This document shows positions 1-7,036 of a stretch of 9,589 nucleotides of DNA, in pieces. The position numbers and the translations under genes are program-made. Source of the DNA: JARDZI01 sp041639705 (GTDB taxonomy: Bacteria; Bacillota; Clostridia; Clostridiales; Caloramatoraceae); contig JBEQBT010000123.1 in the NCBI GenBank assembly GCA_041639705.1, forward strand, positions 1-9,589, read 5' to 3'. Numbering within the stretch: position 1 is the stretch's first letter; every line of letters begins with the position of its first letter. The notes under the pieces are model-generated. The model did not search any database, was not told where the DNA came from, and saw nothing but the letters and a program-made list of their open reading frames with translations.

Positions 1-82
1 ATTCATTTGCACAATATTACAAATATCGACTCTATACTATTTATAATTCCAATATCACTATGTTACCATGTGGTTTCTTCTA

Positions 83-111
83 TTGACATGGATTTTTCAC
101 GGTGCTAATAT
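83..111 (+). promoter_or_regulatory. Candidate distal sigma-A promoter of the opp operon
   Basis: A perfect -35 box TTGACA at 83-88 is followed after 17 bp by TAATAT at 106-111, a 4/6 match to the -10 consensus. Transcription would begin near 118 and leave a leader of about 240 nt before oppA. The -35 box lies within an inverted repeat, CCATGT (66-71) and ACATGG (86-91), whose half-sites start 20 bp apart, so a dimeric regulator could sit here. Such boxes arise by chance in AT-rich DNA, so this is a candidate only. Confidence 0.45.
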
Positions 112-293
112 TATACATAATATCTGTATTATTAAACAAAGTTTCTCAGTTTAATATAAAAAAATTTCTTTGAATTATAGCACAAGATTCATTCCACCTC
201 ATAAATACTTTTCTTTTTTAAAACAATTATTTCGTAAAATTATTTGGGTGATACAATATTTATAAAAAACTTACATAATAATTATAGTAAGAG

Positions 294-321
294 TTCATGT
301 TACTCCATATTCTACTATAAT
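294..321 (+). promoter_or_regulatory. Candidate proximal promoter of oppA
   Basis: A perfect -10 hexamer TATAAT lies at 316-321, with TTCATG (3/6 match to the -35 consensus) at 294-299, separated by 16 bp. It would give a short leader of about 34 nt, a normal length for a bacterial mRNA. Just upstream is a small inverted repeat, CTTAC (270-274) and GTAAG (287-291). The weak -35 box means it may need an activator or may not be real. Confidence 0.35.
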
Positions 322-361
322 GAGTTCTATCATCTGAATAAAAATATAAAGGGGGGCCTCT

Positions 362-2197
362 ATGAAAAGATTATTTGCATCTCTAATTATTCTGACAATG
401 TTAATTTCCACTTCCTGTTCAAAGGGAACGAAACAAGAGCTTAGTGATGTTCAGGAATACTCCACTGTTTATTCTGGAGAAATAACTACTCTCAACTATC
501 TAGTTACTGCCAGTGAAAACGAATTTGCAGCAGCAGCCAATCTTGTTGATACCCTTGTGGATTATGACAAGTATGGGGTAGTTAAACCAGATCTTGCTAC
601 TGACTGGAAGGTATCAGCGGATGGATTAGTTTGGACCTTTAATTTACGTAAGGGTGTTAAATGGATGACTAATACTGGAACTGAATATGCAGAAGTAACA
701 GCCCAGGATTTCGTAGATGCTATGAGCTATGTTCTTGACAGTAAAAACAGCTCAGCAACTGCTAATATAGCCTATGGTGTTTTAAAAAATGGAGAAAAAT
801 ACTATAATGGAGAAATTACTGACTTTTCACAGGTTGGAGTAAAAGCAAAGGATAAATATGTACTTGAATATACATTGGAAAAGCCTACTCCATATTTCCT
901 ATCAATGCTAACCTATGTAAGCTTCTTCCCAGTTAACGGTAATTTTTTAAGGGAAGTAGGGGATAAATTTGGAACTGATAACGTTAACCTCCTATACAAC
1001 GGGGCATATATACTAGACACCTTTGTTCCACAAAATACTAGAATCTTTATTGCAAATGAAAACTATTGGGATAAGGAAAACGTACTTATTAAAAAACTAA
1101 CCTATACCTATAACAAGGAAGCTGCTACCTTAGCACCTGAGCTATTCCTAAGGGGTGAAATAACAGGTGCCGATATTCCTACTGCTTCCATTGATGAATG
1201 GATGAAGGATCCTGCGAAGGAGGCACAGGTTCGCCCTCTAGCAACAAGCTTTTATTCCTTCTTCTATGCATTTAACTTTAACCCAAAATTTGATGCACAA
1301 TATGAGCCTGAGAACTGGAAAACTGCTGTAAATAACTTAAACTTCCGTAAATCCTTGTTCCATGCTCTAGACAGAACTAAAGCCATGATAACATTAGAGC
1401 CCTATGAGCCTGAAAGAAAAATTCAGAACACTATAACTCCTAAAAACTTTGTTGAATTTAAAGGTAAGGATTACACTAAGCTCGGAGCTTTAGCTGATTT
1501 ATCAGGTAAAGATACCTTTGATTCAAAGAAAGCCCTTGAATATAAGGATAAGGCTCTTAAAGAGTTAAGTGGCAAAGCAACCTTCCCTGTTAAAGTAGTT
1601 ATGCCATACAATACAGGCTCTTCAGACTGGACAAATAGAGCACAGGTAATTAAACAGCAGATGGAAAATCTTCTTGGAAAGGATTATATTGAAATAGTCC
1701 TGCTTCCATATCCAGCAACAGGTTTCTTAAAGGCAACAAGACGTGCTGGTAACTATTCTTTCATGGAAGTTAACTGGGGACCTGACTATGCTGACCCAGA
1801 AACCTATACAAACCCATTTACACCAGACAGCAACTACAACTGGCCTCACCTGGCTACAGGTTATGCTGAAGCAAATGGTAAGAACAAGTATGAAAATATG
1901 GTAAATGCAGCTAAAGCTGAAGTTCTTAATATTGAAAACCGCTATAAGCTCTTTGCTGATGCAGAGGCATACCTAATCGATCAAGCATTTGTTCTTCCCT
2001 ATTCAATTGGTGGCGGTGGATTTACTGCATCTACCCTTGATCCATTTACTTCACCATATTCACCTTTTGGTGTTTCTGGTAACAGATTTAAGGGGCAGGC
2101 AATTCTAGATAAACCTATGGATACTGCAACATATAAAGCTGGCTTTGCACAATGGGAAAAGGAACGTGCAGCTGCACTTAAAAAGGCAGAAAAATAA
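362..2197 (+). CDS. oppA: Oligopeptide ABC transporter substrate-binding lipoprotein
   Basis: This is the extracellular receptor of a peptide importer: it binds oligopeptides and delivers them to OppBC. The 611-residue product begins with a lipoprotein signal (MKR, hydrophobic residues 4-15, then S-T-S-C with Cys19 as the probable lipidated residue), so it should be anchored to the outer face of the membrane. The SBP_bac_5 (family 5) pattern starts at about residues 59-126: an LVDTLVDYD segment, PDLATDW, a GLVWTFNLRKGVKW strand, and TAQDFVDAMSYVLD. It is longer than the roughly 540 residues usual for OppA and closer to the long Gram-positive versions. The ATG at 362 is supported by AAAGGGGGG at 348-356 and puts the signal peptide at the N-terminus. 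It is the first gene of oppABCDF, separated from oppB by a 106-bp gap holding a strong hairpin. The C-terminus is rich in Lys and Ala. A role in sensing peptides, as in some Gram-positives, is possible but not shown. Confidence 0.93.
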   Translation: MKRLFASLIILTMLISTSCSKGTKQELSDVQEYSTVYSGEITTLNYLVTASENEFAAAANLVDTLVDYDKYGVVKPDLATDWKVSADGLVWTFNLRKGVKWMTNTGTEYAEVTAQDFVDAMSYVLDSKNSSATANIAYGVLKNGEKYYNGEITDFSQVGVKAKDKYVLEYTLEKPTPYFLSMLTYVSFFPVNGNFLREVGDKFGTDNVNLLYNGAYILDTFVPQNTRIFIANENYWDKENVLIKKLTYTYNKEAATLAPELFLRGEITGADIPTASIDEWMKDPAKEAQVRPLATSFYSFFYAFNFNPKFDAQYEPENWKTAVNNLNFRKSLFHALDRTKAMITLEPYEPERKIQNTITPKNFVEFKGKDYTKLGALADLSGKDTFDSKKALEYKDKALKELSGKATFPVKVVMPYNTGSSDWTNRAQVIKQQMENLLGKDYIEIVLLPYPATGFLKATRRAGNYSFMEVNWGPDYADPETYTNPFTPDSNYNWPHLATGYAEANGKNKYENMVNAAKAEVLNIENRYKLFADAEAYLIDQAFVLPYSIGGGGFTASTLDPFTSPYSPFGVSGNRFKGQAILDKPMDTATYKAGFAQWEKERAAALKKAEK

Positions 2198-2225
2198 TAT
2201 AGTTTAATTATATTAATCCTAATTT

Positions 2226-2258
2226 GAGCAAGGATTATTTTTAAAATAATCCTTGCTC
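2226..2258 (+). terminator. Long perfect hairpin between oppA and oppB (attenuator or partial terminator)
   Basis: Arms 2226-2241 and 2243-2258 pair perfectly over 16 bp around a single central base (T2242); in RNA a few central A-U pairs would open into a loop. The 3' side continues TTATGCAATTT, not a proper U-run, so it is probably a leaky terminator or an mRNA 3'-end stabiliser and not a full stop. It starts 28 bp after the oppA stop and ends 45 bp before the oppB start. This placement is typical where the binding protein must exceed the permease. Confidence 0.75.
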
Positions 2259-2290
2259 TTATGCAATTTAAAGTTAGTTTCATCAATTGT

Positions 2291-2299
2291 AAGGGGGGT
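2291..2299 (+). promoter_or_regulatory. Ribosome binding site that fixes the oppB start
   Basis: AAGGGGGGT sits 4 bases before ATG 2304. This favours 2304 over the upstream in-frame TTG at 2253, which lies in the right arm of the hairpin. The central A of the usual AAGGAGGT is replaced by G, as also upstream of oppA. Confidence 0.7.
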
Positions 2300-2303
2300 T
2301 AGC

Positions 2304-3248
2304 ATGTTAAAATATTCATTAAAACGATTATTACAATCATTGCTTACACTATTTATTGTAATAACAGTAGTGTTTCTCCTAATGCGTTTGTTACCCGAAG
2401 AAGGATACTTTGGAACAGGCTACGATAAGCTTGATGCTAGTCAAAGAGAGGCAATCTTAAAAAATCTTGGTCTAAGGGATCCACTATATGTTCAGCTTGG
2501 CCACTTCTATAAAAACTTAGCCACTGGAAATCTTGGGACTTCAATTGTATACAGACCTAGAGTACCTGTAGCTGACATTATAAAAACAAAAGTGCCCTAT
2601 TCCCTATATTTAGGACTTGCAGCAATAGGAATTTCTCTTTTAGCTGGAATATCTCTTGGAATTGTCATGGCAAGGAGTAAGAGCAAACTCTGGGATAAGG
2701 TTGGTACAGCATACATAGTGTTTATTAATGCAGTACCTGCTGCGGTCTATTACTTGTTTATCCAGCTCTATGTTACAGATATTTTTAAACTTCCAATTTT
2801 ATTTAAACAGAGTAGACCAATAAGCTGGATTTTGCCTATTATATCAATGTCCCTTGGAAGTATAGCAGGTTATGCAATGTGGATGCGCCGCTATATGGTT
2901 GATGAATTAAATAAGGACTACATAAGACTGGCAAAGGCAAAGGGACTTGATAATAAAACCATAATGGTACATCACGTACTGCGTAATGCATTTGTTCCTA
3001 TGGCTCAATACCTTCCTGTTTCCATCTTATTAACCATCTCAGGTTCTATTTATATTGAATCCCTATATTCAATACCTGGAATGGGAGGTTTACTGGTTGA
3101 TGCCATCCAAAGGCAGGACAATCCACTGGTACAAGCCCTGGTTCTTATATACGCTTCACTGGGCATTATTGGGCTTCTCACTGGAGATATATTAATGGCA
3201 GTGTTTGATCCAAGAATTAAATTGGCTAATCGTGGAGGTGCAAGATGA
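2304..3248 (+). CDS. oppB: Oligopeptide ABC transporter permease OppB
   Basis: This is one of the two channel-forming membrane subunits of the peptide importer. The 314-residue product shows the OppB/DppB layout: TM1 at about residues 11-30, an external loop with LKNLGLRDPLYVQ (52-64) and GNLGTS (75-80), then hydrophobic segments near 100-122, 134-156, 174-196, 236-252 and 277-300. The cytoplasmic EAA loop that docks on the ATPase is visible at about 208-232 (Y-I-R-L-A-K-A-K-G, then VLRNAFVP), and the chain ends with FDPRI (301-305), typical of this BPD_transp_1 subfamily. The frame is open back to 2253, but the ribosome binding site at 2291-2299 and the family N-terminus (MLKYSLKRLLQ) select 2304. 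Its stop overlaps the oppC start by 4 bp (ATGA), implying coupled translation. It lacks the large extra ectodomain of streptococcal AmiC. Confidence 0.93.
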   Translation: MLKYSLKRLLQSLLTLFIVITVVFLLMRLLPEEGYFGTGYDKLDASQREAILKNLGLRDPLYVQLGHFYKNLATGNLGTSIVYRPRVPVADIIKTKVPYSLYLGLAAIGISLLAGISLGIVMARSKSKLWDKVGTAYIVFINAVPAAVYYLFIQLYVTDIFKLPILFKQSRPISWILPIISMSLGSIAGYAMWMRRYMVDELNKDYIRLAKAKGLDNKTIMVHHVLRNAFVPMAQYLPVSILLTISGSIYIESLYSIPGMGGLLVDAIQRQDNPLVQALVLIYASLGIIGLLTGDILMAVFDPRIKLANRGGAR

Positions 3249-4219
3249 TGGGCAGAACTACAAAGTTTGAAAAGGTCACAGATGGTATAAGCGAATCTTT
3301 GTTTTCATTTGCTGAGTATGATCCAAATGCTGCAGAGCGTGCTGGGTATTCTAATTATTCATACTGGCGTTCTACCTGGGAAGTTTTCTTGAAAAATAAA
3401 CTGGCAACCTTCCTGCTTGGTTTAATGCTTTTAGTAATTGTTTTTACAATAATTCAACCCTACCTGCCAAATCAGAAGTCACCTATACAAATATACAATG
3501 ATGTAGAGACAGGGTTACAGCTTAGAAATCATGTTCCAGATTCACAGTTCTGGTTTGGAACTAATTCCATAGGCCAGGATCTTTGGGCTCGTATATGGAG
3601 TGGTACACGTACCTCCCTATTTATTGGTGTTATGGTAGGTCTATGGCAGGCATTTTTTGGTATTATAATAGGTGCCCTCTGGGGTTATGTTCCAAAATTA
3701 GATAGAATACTTACTGAAATATATAATGTATTTGATAATATACCAAGAACCATTATATTGGTTCTATTGGCCTATATTCTCCGTCCCGGTCTTTTGACAA
3801 TGATTATAGCCCTGTGTGCCACAAGCTGGCTAAGTACTGCGCTTTTCGTAAGAAACCAGATAATAATAATCCGTGATAGAGAATATAACCTGGCATCAAG
3901 GTGTCTTGGCACCCCAAGCAGAAGAATTATTATGAAAAACCTTCTTCCCTATTTGGTTTCAGTAATAATGCTTAAGCTTGCTCTAGCAATCCCTGATGCT
4001 ATTGGCTCTGAAGTATTCTTAACCTATATAGGGCTTGGTCTACCACTTGATATTCCATCACTTGGAAATCTAATAAATGAAGGAAGAGTTATTATGATGG
4101 TTGCTTCCCAGAGGTACCAGTTGATATTTCCTGCAGTAGTGCTTTCCTTAATAACCATATCCTTTTACATTTTGGGAAATGCATTTGCAGATTCAGCTGA
4201 CCCCAGAAATCATGTCTAG
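3245..4219 (+). CDS. oppC: Oligopeptide ABC transporter permease OppC
   Basis: This is the second channel subunit and the partner of OppB. The 324-residue product has a cytoplasmic N-terminal region with W41-W45 and KNKLATFLLG (50-59), then TM1 (about 53-72), as in OppC_N domains. The family motif FGTNSIGQDLWARIWSG (104-120, usual form LGTDxxGRDxxSRxxxG) precedes TM2. The remaining helices lie near 124-148, 168-190, 236-256 and 293-313. The EAA loop is at about 214-235 (Y-N-L-A-S-R-C-L-G, then KNLLP), and the end reads DSADPR. Translation probably starts at ATG 3245, overlapping the oppB stop; the next codon, ATG 3248, is equally possible. The ribosome binding site GGAGGTG is at 3234-3240, inside oppB. 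Confidence 0.92.
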   Translation: MMGRTTKFEKVTDGISESLFSFAEYDPNAAERAGYSNYSYWRSTWEVFLKNKLATFLLGLMLLVIVFTIIQPYLPNQKSPIQIYNDVETGLQLRNHVPDSQFWFGTNSIGQDLWARIWSGTRTSLFIGVMVGLWQAFFGIIIGALWGYVPKLDRILTEIYNVFDNIPRTIILVLLAYILRPGLLTMIIALCATSWLSTALFVRNQIIIIRDREYNLASRCLGTPSRRIIMKNLLPYLVSVIMLKLALAIPDAIGSEVFLTYIGLGLPLDIPSLGNLINEGRVIMMVASQRYQLIFPAVVLSLITISFYILGNAFADSADPRNHV

Positions 4220-4226
4220 GAGGTGG
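4218..4226 (+). promoter_or_regulatory. Ribosome binding site that fixes the oppD start
   Basis: AGGAGGTGG overlaps the oppC stop codon and ends 5 bases before ATG 4232. The alternative in-frame GTG at 4223 lies inside this site, so it cannot easily serve as the start. ATG 4232 is therefore preferred. Confidence 0.75.
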
Positions 4227-4231
4227 AGAAA

Positions 4232-5323
4232 ATGCAGAATATGATAAATAAAAATGAAACTGATGTAAATACTGAACTATCCTCTGAAAATCAAAAGGTC
4301 ATCCTATCTGCAGTTGATGTAGAAATAAAATTTAATCTTCGAGGCCGTAGCCTAACTGCAATAAGAGGAGCCTCCCTGGAGGTTTATGAGGGAGAAAGTC
4401 TTGCAATAGTAGGAGAATCTGGTTCTGGTAAATCTGTATTCACTAAATCCTTCATGGGTTTACTAGATAAAAATGGATGGGTAGATTACGGAGATATTAT
4501 GTACAAGGGTTTTAACTTAGCAAAGTTTAAAACTGAAAAGGATTGGCTCCAAATTCGTGGCAAGGAAATAGCCATGGTGTTTCAAGACCCTATGACCTCT
4601 TTAAACCCTTTAAAAACAATAGGAAAGCAAATTCAGGAAGCTACCATGCTTCATCAGAATATAAAGGGGGATGCTGCAAAGAAGTTAGTACTTGAAATAT
4701 TAAAGGATGTTGGAATATCTGATGCTGAAAATCGCTACAAGCAATACCCCCATGAATTTTCAGGTGGAATGAGGCAAAGAGTTGTTATTGCAATTTCTAT
4801 TGCCTGTAATCCCCATATCCTTATTTGTGATGAACCAACAACAGCCCTTGATGTAACCATTCAAGCTCAGATTTTGCAGCTTTTAAAGAACCTTCAAAAT
4901 AAATATAATTTAACGATTATTTATATTACCCATGACTTAGGAGTTGTTGCTAAGGTTGCTGACAGAATAGCCGTTATGTATGCAGGAGATATAGTTGAAA
5001 TTGGTACTACAGAAGAAGTTTTCTATAATGCTCAGCATCCATATACCTGGGCTTTGTTGTCCTCCCTTCCTCAACTGGGAATTAAGGGTGAGCCACTCTA
5101 TTCAATTAAGGGTACTCCTCCAAATCTATTTAATGAAATAAAAGGAGATGCATTTGCGCCTCGTAACCCTAAGGCTCTAAAGGTAGACTTTGTAGAAAGA
5201 CCTCCATATTTTCAAGTAAGTCCTACACATAAGGCTCGTACCTGGCTTCTGGATCCAAGGGCTCCAAAGGTAGAACCACCAACAATCATAAAAATACTTC
5301 GTGAACAGTGGGGGTGCGAATAA
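4232..5323 (+). CDS. oppD: Oligopeptide ABC transporter ATPase OppD (AmiE-like)
   Basis: This is a cytoplasmic ATPase that pairs with OppF to power peptide import. The 363-residue product carries every ABC motif: Walker A GESGSGKS (61-68), Q-loop Gln118 in VFQDPMTSLNP, signature FSGGMRQ (176-182), Walker B ILICDE (196-201) and switch His234 in ITHD. After the nucleotide-binding domain comes the Opp-specific C-terminal tail, starting at HPYTWALLSSLP (269-280). In many OppD/DppD proteins this tail has four Cys that can hold an iron-sulfur cluster. Here the matching positions read Asp306, Asn312, Asp319 and Thr337 (GDAFAPRN, later RTWLL), as I recall for Gram-positive AmiE-type proteins. The gene lies 12 bp after oppC and is separated from oppF by one base. 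A GTG at 4223 is an alternative start but overlaps the ribosome binding site. Confidence 0.93.
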   Translation: MQNMINKNETDVNTELSSENQKVILSAVDVEIKFNLRGRSLTAIRGASLEVYEGESLAIVGESGSGKSVFTKSFMGLLDKNGWVDYGDIMYKGFNLAKFKTEKDWLQIRGKEIAMVFQDPMTSLNPLKTIGKQIQEATMLHQNIKGDAAKKLVLEILKDVGISDAENRYKQYPHEFSGGMRQRVVIAISIACNPHILICDEPTTALDVTIQAQILQLLKNLQNKYNLTIIYITHDLGVVAKVADRIAVMYAGDIVEIGTTEEVFYNAQHPYTWALLSSLPQLGIKGEPLYSIKGTPPNLFNEIKGDAFAPRNPKALKVDFVERPPYFQVSPTHKARTWLLDPRAPKVEPPTIIKILREQWGCE

Positions 5324-5324
5324 T

Positions 5325-6269
5325 ATGGAATTAAAAGAACGGGAAGTCCTATTAGAAGTTAAGAACCTTAAGGTAGAGTTTGGAGAAAATAAGCGTAAGC
5401 GTTTTACTGCTGTTAATGATGTAAGCTTTAAAATATATAAGGGTGAGACCTTTGGACTTGTTGGAGAATCAGGTTCTGGCAAGACTACCATTGGAAGAGC
5501 TATCATACGTATTAACCCAACTACTGGAGGAGAAGTATATTTTAAAGGCAAAAAAATTAATGGCAAAATATCAAAGGAATTGGACAGGGAAGTAACAAAA
5601 AAGATTCAAATGATATTTCAAGATCCAATGGCTTCATTAAATGAAAGAGCAAAGGTTGATTATATAGTTTCAGAGGGATTATATAACCTTAAAAACTATA
5701 AAAATGAGAAGGAAAGAAAAGCAATTGTTGAAAAAGCACTTTTAGATGTTGGTTTACTGCCTGAGTTTGCTAGCCGTTTTCCCCATGAATTCTCAGGTGG
5801 ACAACGTCAGCGTATTGGAACAGCAAGGGTACTTGTTATGGAGCCAGAGCTTATTATTGCAGACGAACCCATATCTGCATTAGACGTTTCCATACGTGCC
5901 CAGGTACTAAATCTTCTTACAGACCTGCAAAAAGAAAAGGGATTGACCTATTTATTTATAGCCCATGACTTGGCAGTGGTGCGTTTTATTACTGAACGCT
6001 TAGCAGTAATACATAAGGGTAAAATTGTGGAGCTTGCTGAAACGGAAAAACTATTTGCAAATCCACTTCACCCCTATACTAGGGCACTGCTATCTGCAAT
6101 TCCCCTTCCAGACCCAAGAGCTGAAAGAAAGAAAAAGCTTGAGATATATGATCCCTCCTGCCACGATTATGAGAATAATCCTCCGACCTGGGTGGAGGTT
6201 GAGCCAGAACACTTTGTTTTGGGTAATGAAAAAGAAATGGAACATTACCGCAAGAGGTTGGGACTATAG
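5325..6269 (+). CDS. oppF: Oligopeptide ABC transporter ATPase OppF (AmiF-like)
   Basis: This is the second ATPase of the importer, expected to form a heterodimer with OppD. The 314-residue product has Walker A GESGSGKT (47-54), Q-loop Gln99 (MIFQDPMASLN), signature FSGGQRQ (156-162), Walker B LIIADE (176-181) and His214 in IAHD. Both nucleotide sites of the pair therefore look catalytically intact. The C-terminal tail HPYTRALLSAIPLPDP (249-264), followed by YDPSCHDY and VEPEHFVLGN, resembles streptococcal AmiF as I remember it. Like OppD it lacks the usual four-Cys pattern, with only Cys279 present. ATG 5325 follows the oppD stop by one base and has GGGGG (5310-5314) ten bases upstream; a GTG at 5301 inside oppD would add eight residues and is less likely. 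It is the last gene of the operon, followed by a terminator. Confidence 0.92.
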   Translation: MELKEREVLLEVKNLKVEFGENKRKRFTAVNDVSFKIYKGETFGLVGESGSGKTTIGRAIIRINPTTGGEVYFKGKKINGKISKELDREVTKKIQMIFQDPMASLNERAKVDYIVSEGLYNLKNYKNEKERKAIVEKALLDVGLLPEFASRFPHEFSGGQRQRIGTARVLVMEPELIIADEPISALDVSIRAQVLNLLTDLQKEKGLTYLFIAHDLAVVRFITERLAVIHKGKIVELAETEKLFANPLHPYTRALLSAIPLPDPRAERKKKLEIYDPSCHDYENNPPTWVEVEPEHFVLGNEKEMEHYRKRLGL

Positions 6270-6279
6270 AAACAGTAAT

Positions 6280-6311
6280 GGCAGTATGGAGAATTTTTTC
6301 TTCATACTGCC
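6280..6311 (+). terminator. Intrinsic terminator of the opp operon
   Basis: Arms 6280-6293 and 6298-6311 pair over 14 bp (outer part GGCAGTATG with CATACTGCC, one internal G-T pair) around a TTTT loop. GTTCTTTATAATC follows. It begins 10 bp after the oppF stop. The tail is only moderately T-rich. As the next gene is convergent, the hairpin may also block transcripts arriving from the - strand. Confidence 0.8.
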
Positions 6312-6332
6312 GTTCTTTATAATCTCTTCTCA

Positions 6333-6357
6333 GGTGGCTGTCACCCAATGATACCAT
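6333..6357. repeat. Short repeat fragment beside the HD gene stop
   Basis: The segment contains a small hairpin (GGTG, then CACC four bases after a central GCTGT) and the 10-mer CTGTCACCCA at 6338-6347, which recurs in the same orientation at 9394-9403. ACCCAATG (6343-6350) reappears inverted as CATTGGGT at 9518-9525, and ATGATAC (6348-6354) recurs at 9529-9535. This looks like a remnant of the dispersed-repeat family found at the right edge of the window. Each match is short, so chance is not excluded. Confidence 0.45.
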
Positions 6358-6358
6358 A

Positions 6359-7003
6359 TCAGCCTATGACACTGTATTCGAGTTGGGATTTGAGCCTCTC
6401 ATAGAATTGAATTTGAAAAGTGATTTTATCAACCCACATATGGGTGGCTGTTTTTGTCGCCATTTCCATATTCAAATACTTGTTCAGCTTATTGAGTACC
6501 TTATCCACATAATCAAATCGTTCCTGGTACGCCATATCCCCAAATGATGTATTTTGCATATTCTCATATACTCTGTATACATCAAATCTGTCGATGTTGT
6601 CACAATCTCCGATACTCACAGCCAAGGGAGAACGCTCTCCGGGAAAATCAGCTTTATCGTCAACATGAATGGCAATCCCAAAACATATTTCATCAATTTG
6701 CTCCCCTTTCAGTTGCAAGGATTCTAAGAAGGTTCTGGCAATCTTTGCAGCATTCCGGCCATGATTAAGCCAATCTTCTTCCGAGTTGAATTCCTGCATA
6801 TAGCTTATGTCATGCAGTATGCAACCCAGCATCAATGCCTCCTCGTCCAAGCCTTCCTTTATGGCTATTTCCTTCCCAATGTTTGCGACACGCATTGTAT
6901 GTTCAAGCCTATAATATTTTGATTTTTCATTTCGGGACATATATTCGCTTTTTTCAAACTGTTCTTTTAAAAATCCAATGGCTTTCGTTATATTTGTATT
7001 CAT
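6359..7003 (-). CDS. HD-domain phosphohydrolase-like protein
   Basis: The 214-residue soluble protein carries the metal-binding HD superfamily pattern: His35 (RLEHTMRVANIG), His64-Asp65 (CILHDISY), a further His81 (NHGRNAAKIA), His113 (IAIHVDD) and Asp133 or Asp135 (SIGDCDN). These residues suggest an active metal-dependent phosphohydrolase, but nothing shows the substrate; nucleotides, (p)ppGpp or cyclic dinucleotides are all handled by HD enzymes. There is no signal peptide or membrane segment, and no second domain is recognisable after about residue 140. ATG at 7001-7003 has GGCGGGATGG just upstream, at 7007-7016. It lies 33 bp after the permease on the same strand with no hairpin between, so it may be the last gene of that operon. 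Its GC content is clearly above that of the permease (about 44% against 27% in four 60-base lines of each counted by hand). Confidence 0.8.
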   Translation of the reverse strand: MNTNITKAIGFLKEQFEKSEYMSRNEKSKYYRLEHTMRVANIGKEIAIKEGLDEEALMLGCILHDISYMQEFNSEEDWLNHGRNAAKIARTFLESLQLKGEQIDEICFGIAIHVDDKADFPGERSPLAVSIGDCDNIDRFDVYRVYENMQNTSFGDMAYQERFDYVDKVLNKLNKYLNMEMATKTATHMWVDKITFQIQFYERLKSQLEYSVIG

Positions 7004-7036
7004 TTTCCATCCCGCCTTTTATAAATTTTATCCAAA

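Larger units (their letters stand above)
1..361. other. Non-coding region upstream of oppA
   Basis: This stretch is strongly AT-rich and has no reading frame I would call a gene. The only open frame, starting with TTG near 244, runs into oppA in another frame and has no family features. The region holds two candidate promoters (83-111 and 294-321), two short inverted repeats (66-91 and 270-291), a weak CodY-like match (162-176) and the oppA ribosome binding site (348-356). I see no T-box, riboswitch or leader-peptide pattern. Confidence 0.7.

Noticed and set aside
42..47. TATAAT hexamer near the left edge as a further promoter
   Set aside because: There is no -35-like sequence at a suitable distance, and isolated TATAAT is expected by chance in such AT-rich DNA.
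244..444. Small + strand frame of 66 codons overlapping the start of oppA
   Set aside because: It begins with TTG, has no good ribosome binding site, shows no family features, and shares DNA with oppA, which has a clear signal peptide and ribosome binding site.
1999..2286. - strand frame opposite the oppA end and the hairpin
   Set aside because: It reads antisense through oppA and the hairpin; the product looks like a shadow translation with no recognisable domain.
5177..5566. - strand frame opposite the oppD/oppF junction
   Set aside because: It is antisense to two well-supported ATPase genes and has no motif of its own.
6025..6357. Two frames, one on each strand, over the end of oppF and the terminator
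   Set aside because: They overlap oppF out of frame or antisense and cross a strong terminator hairpin; no features support them.
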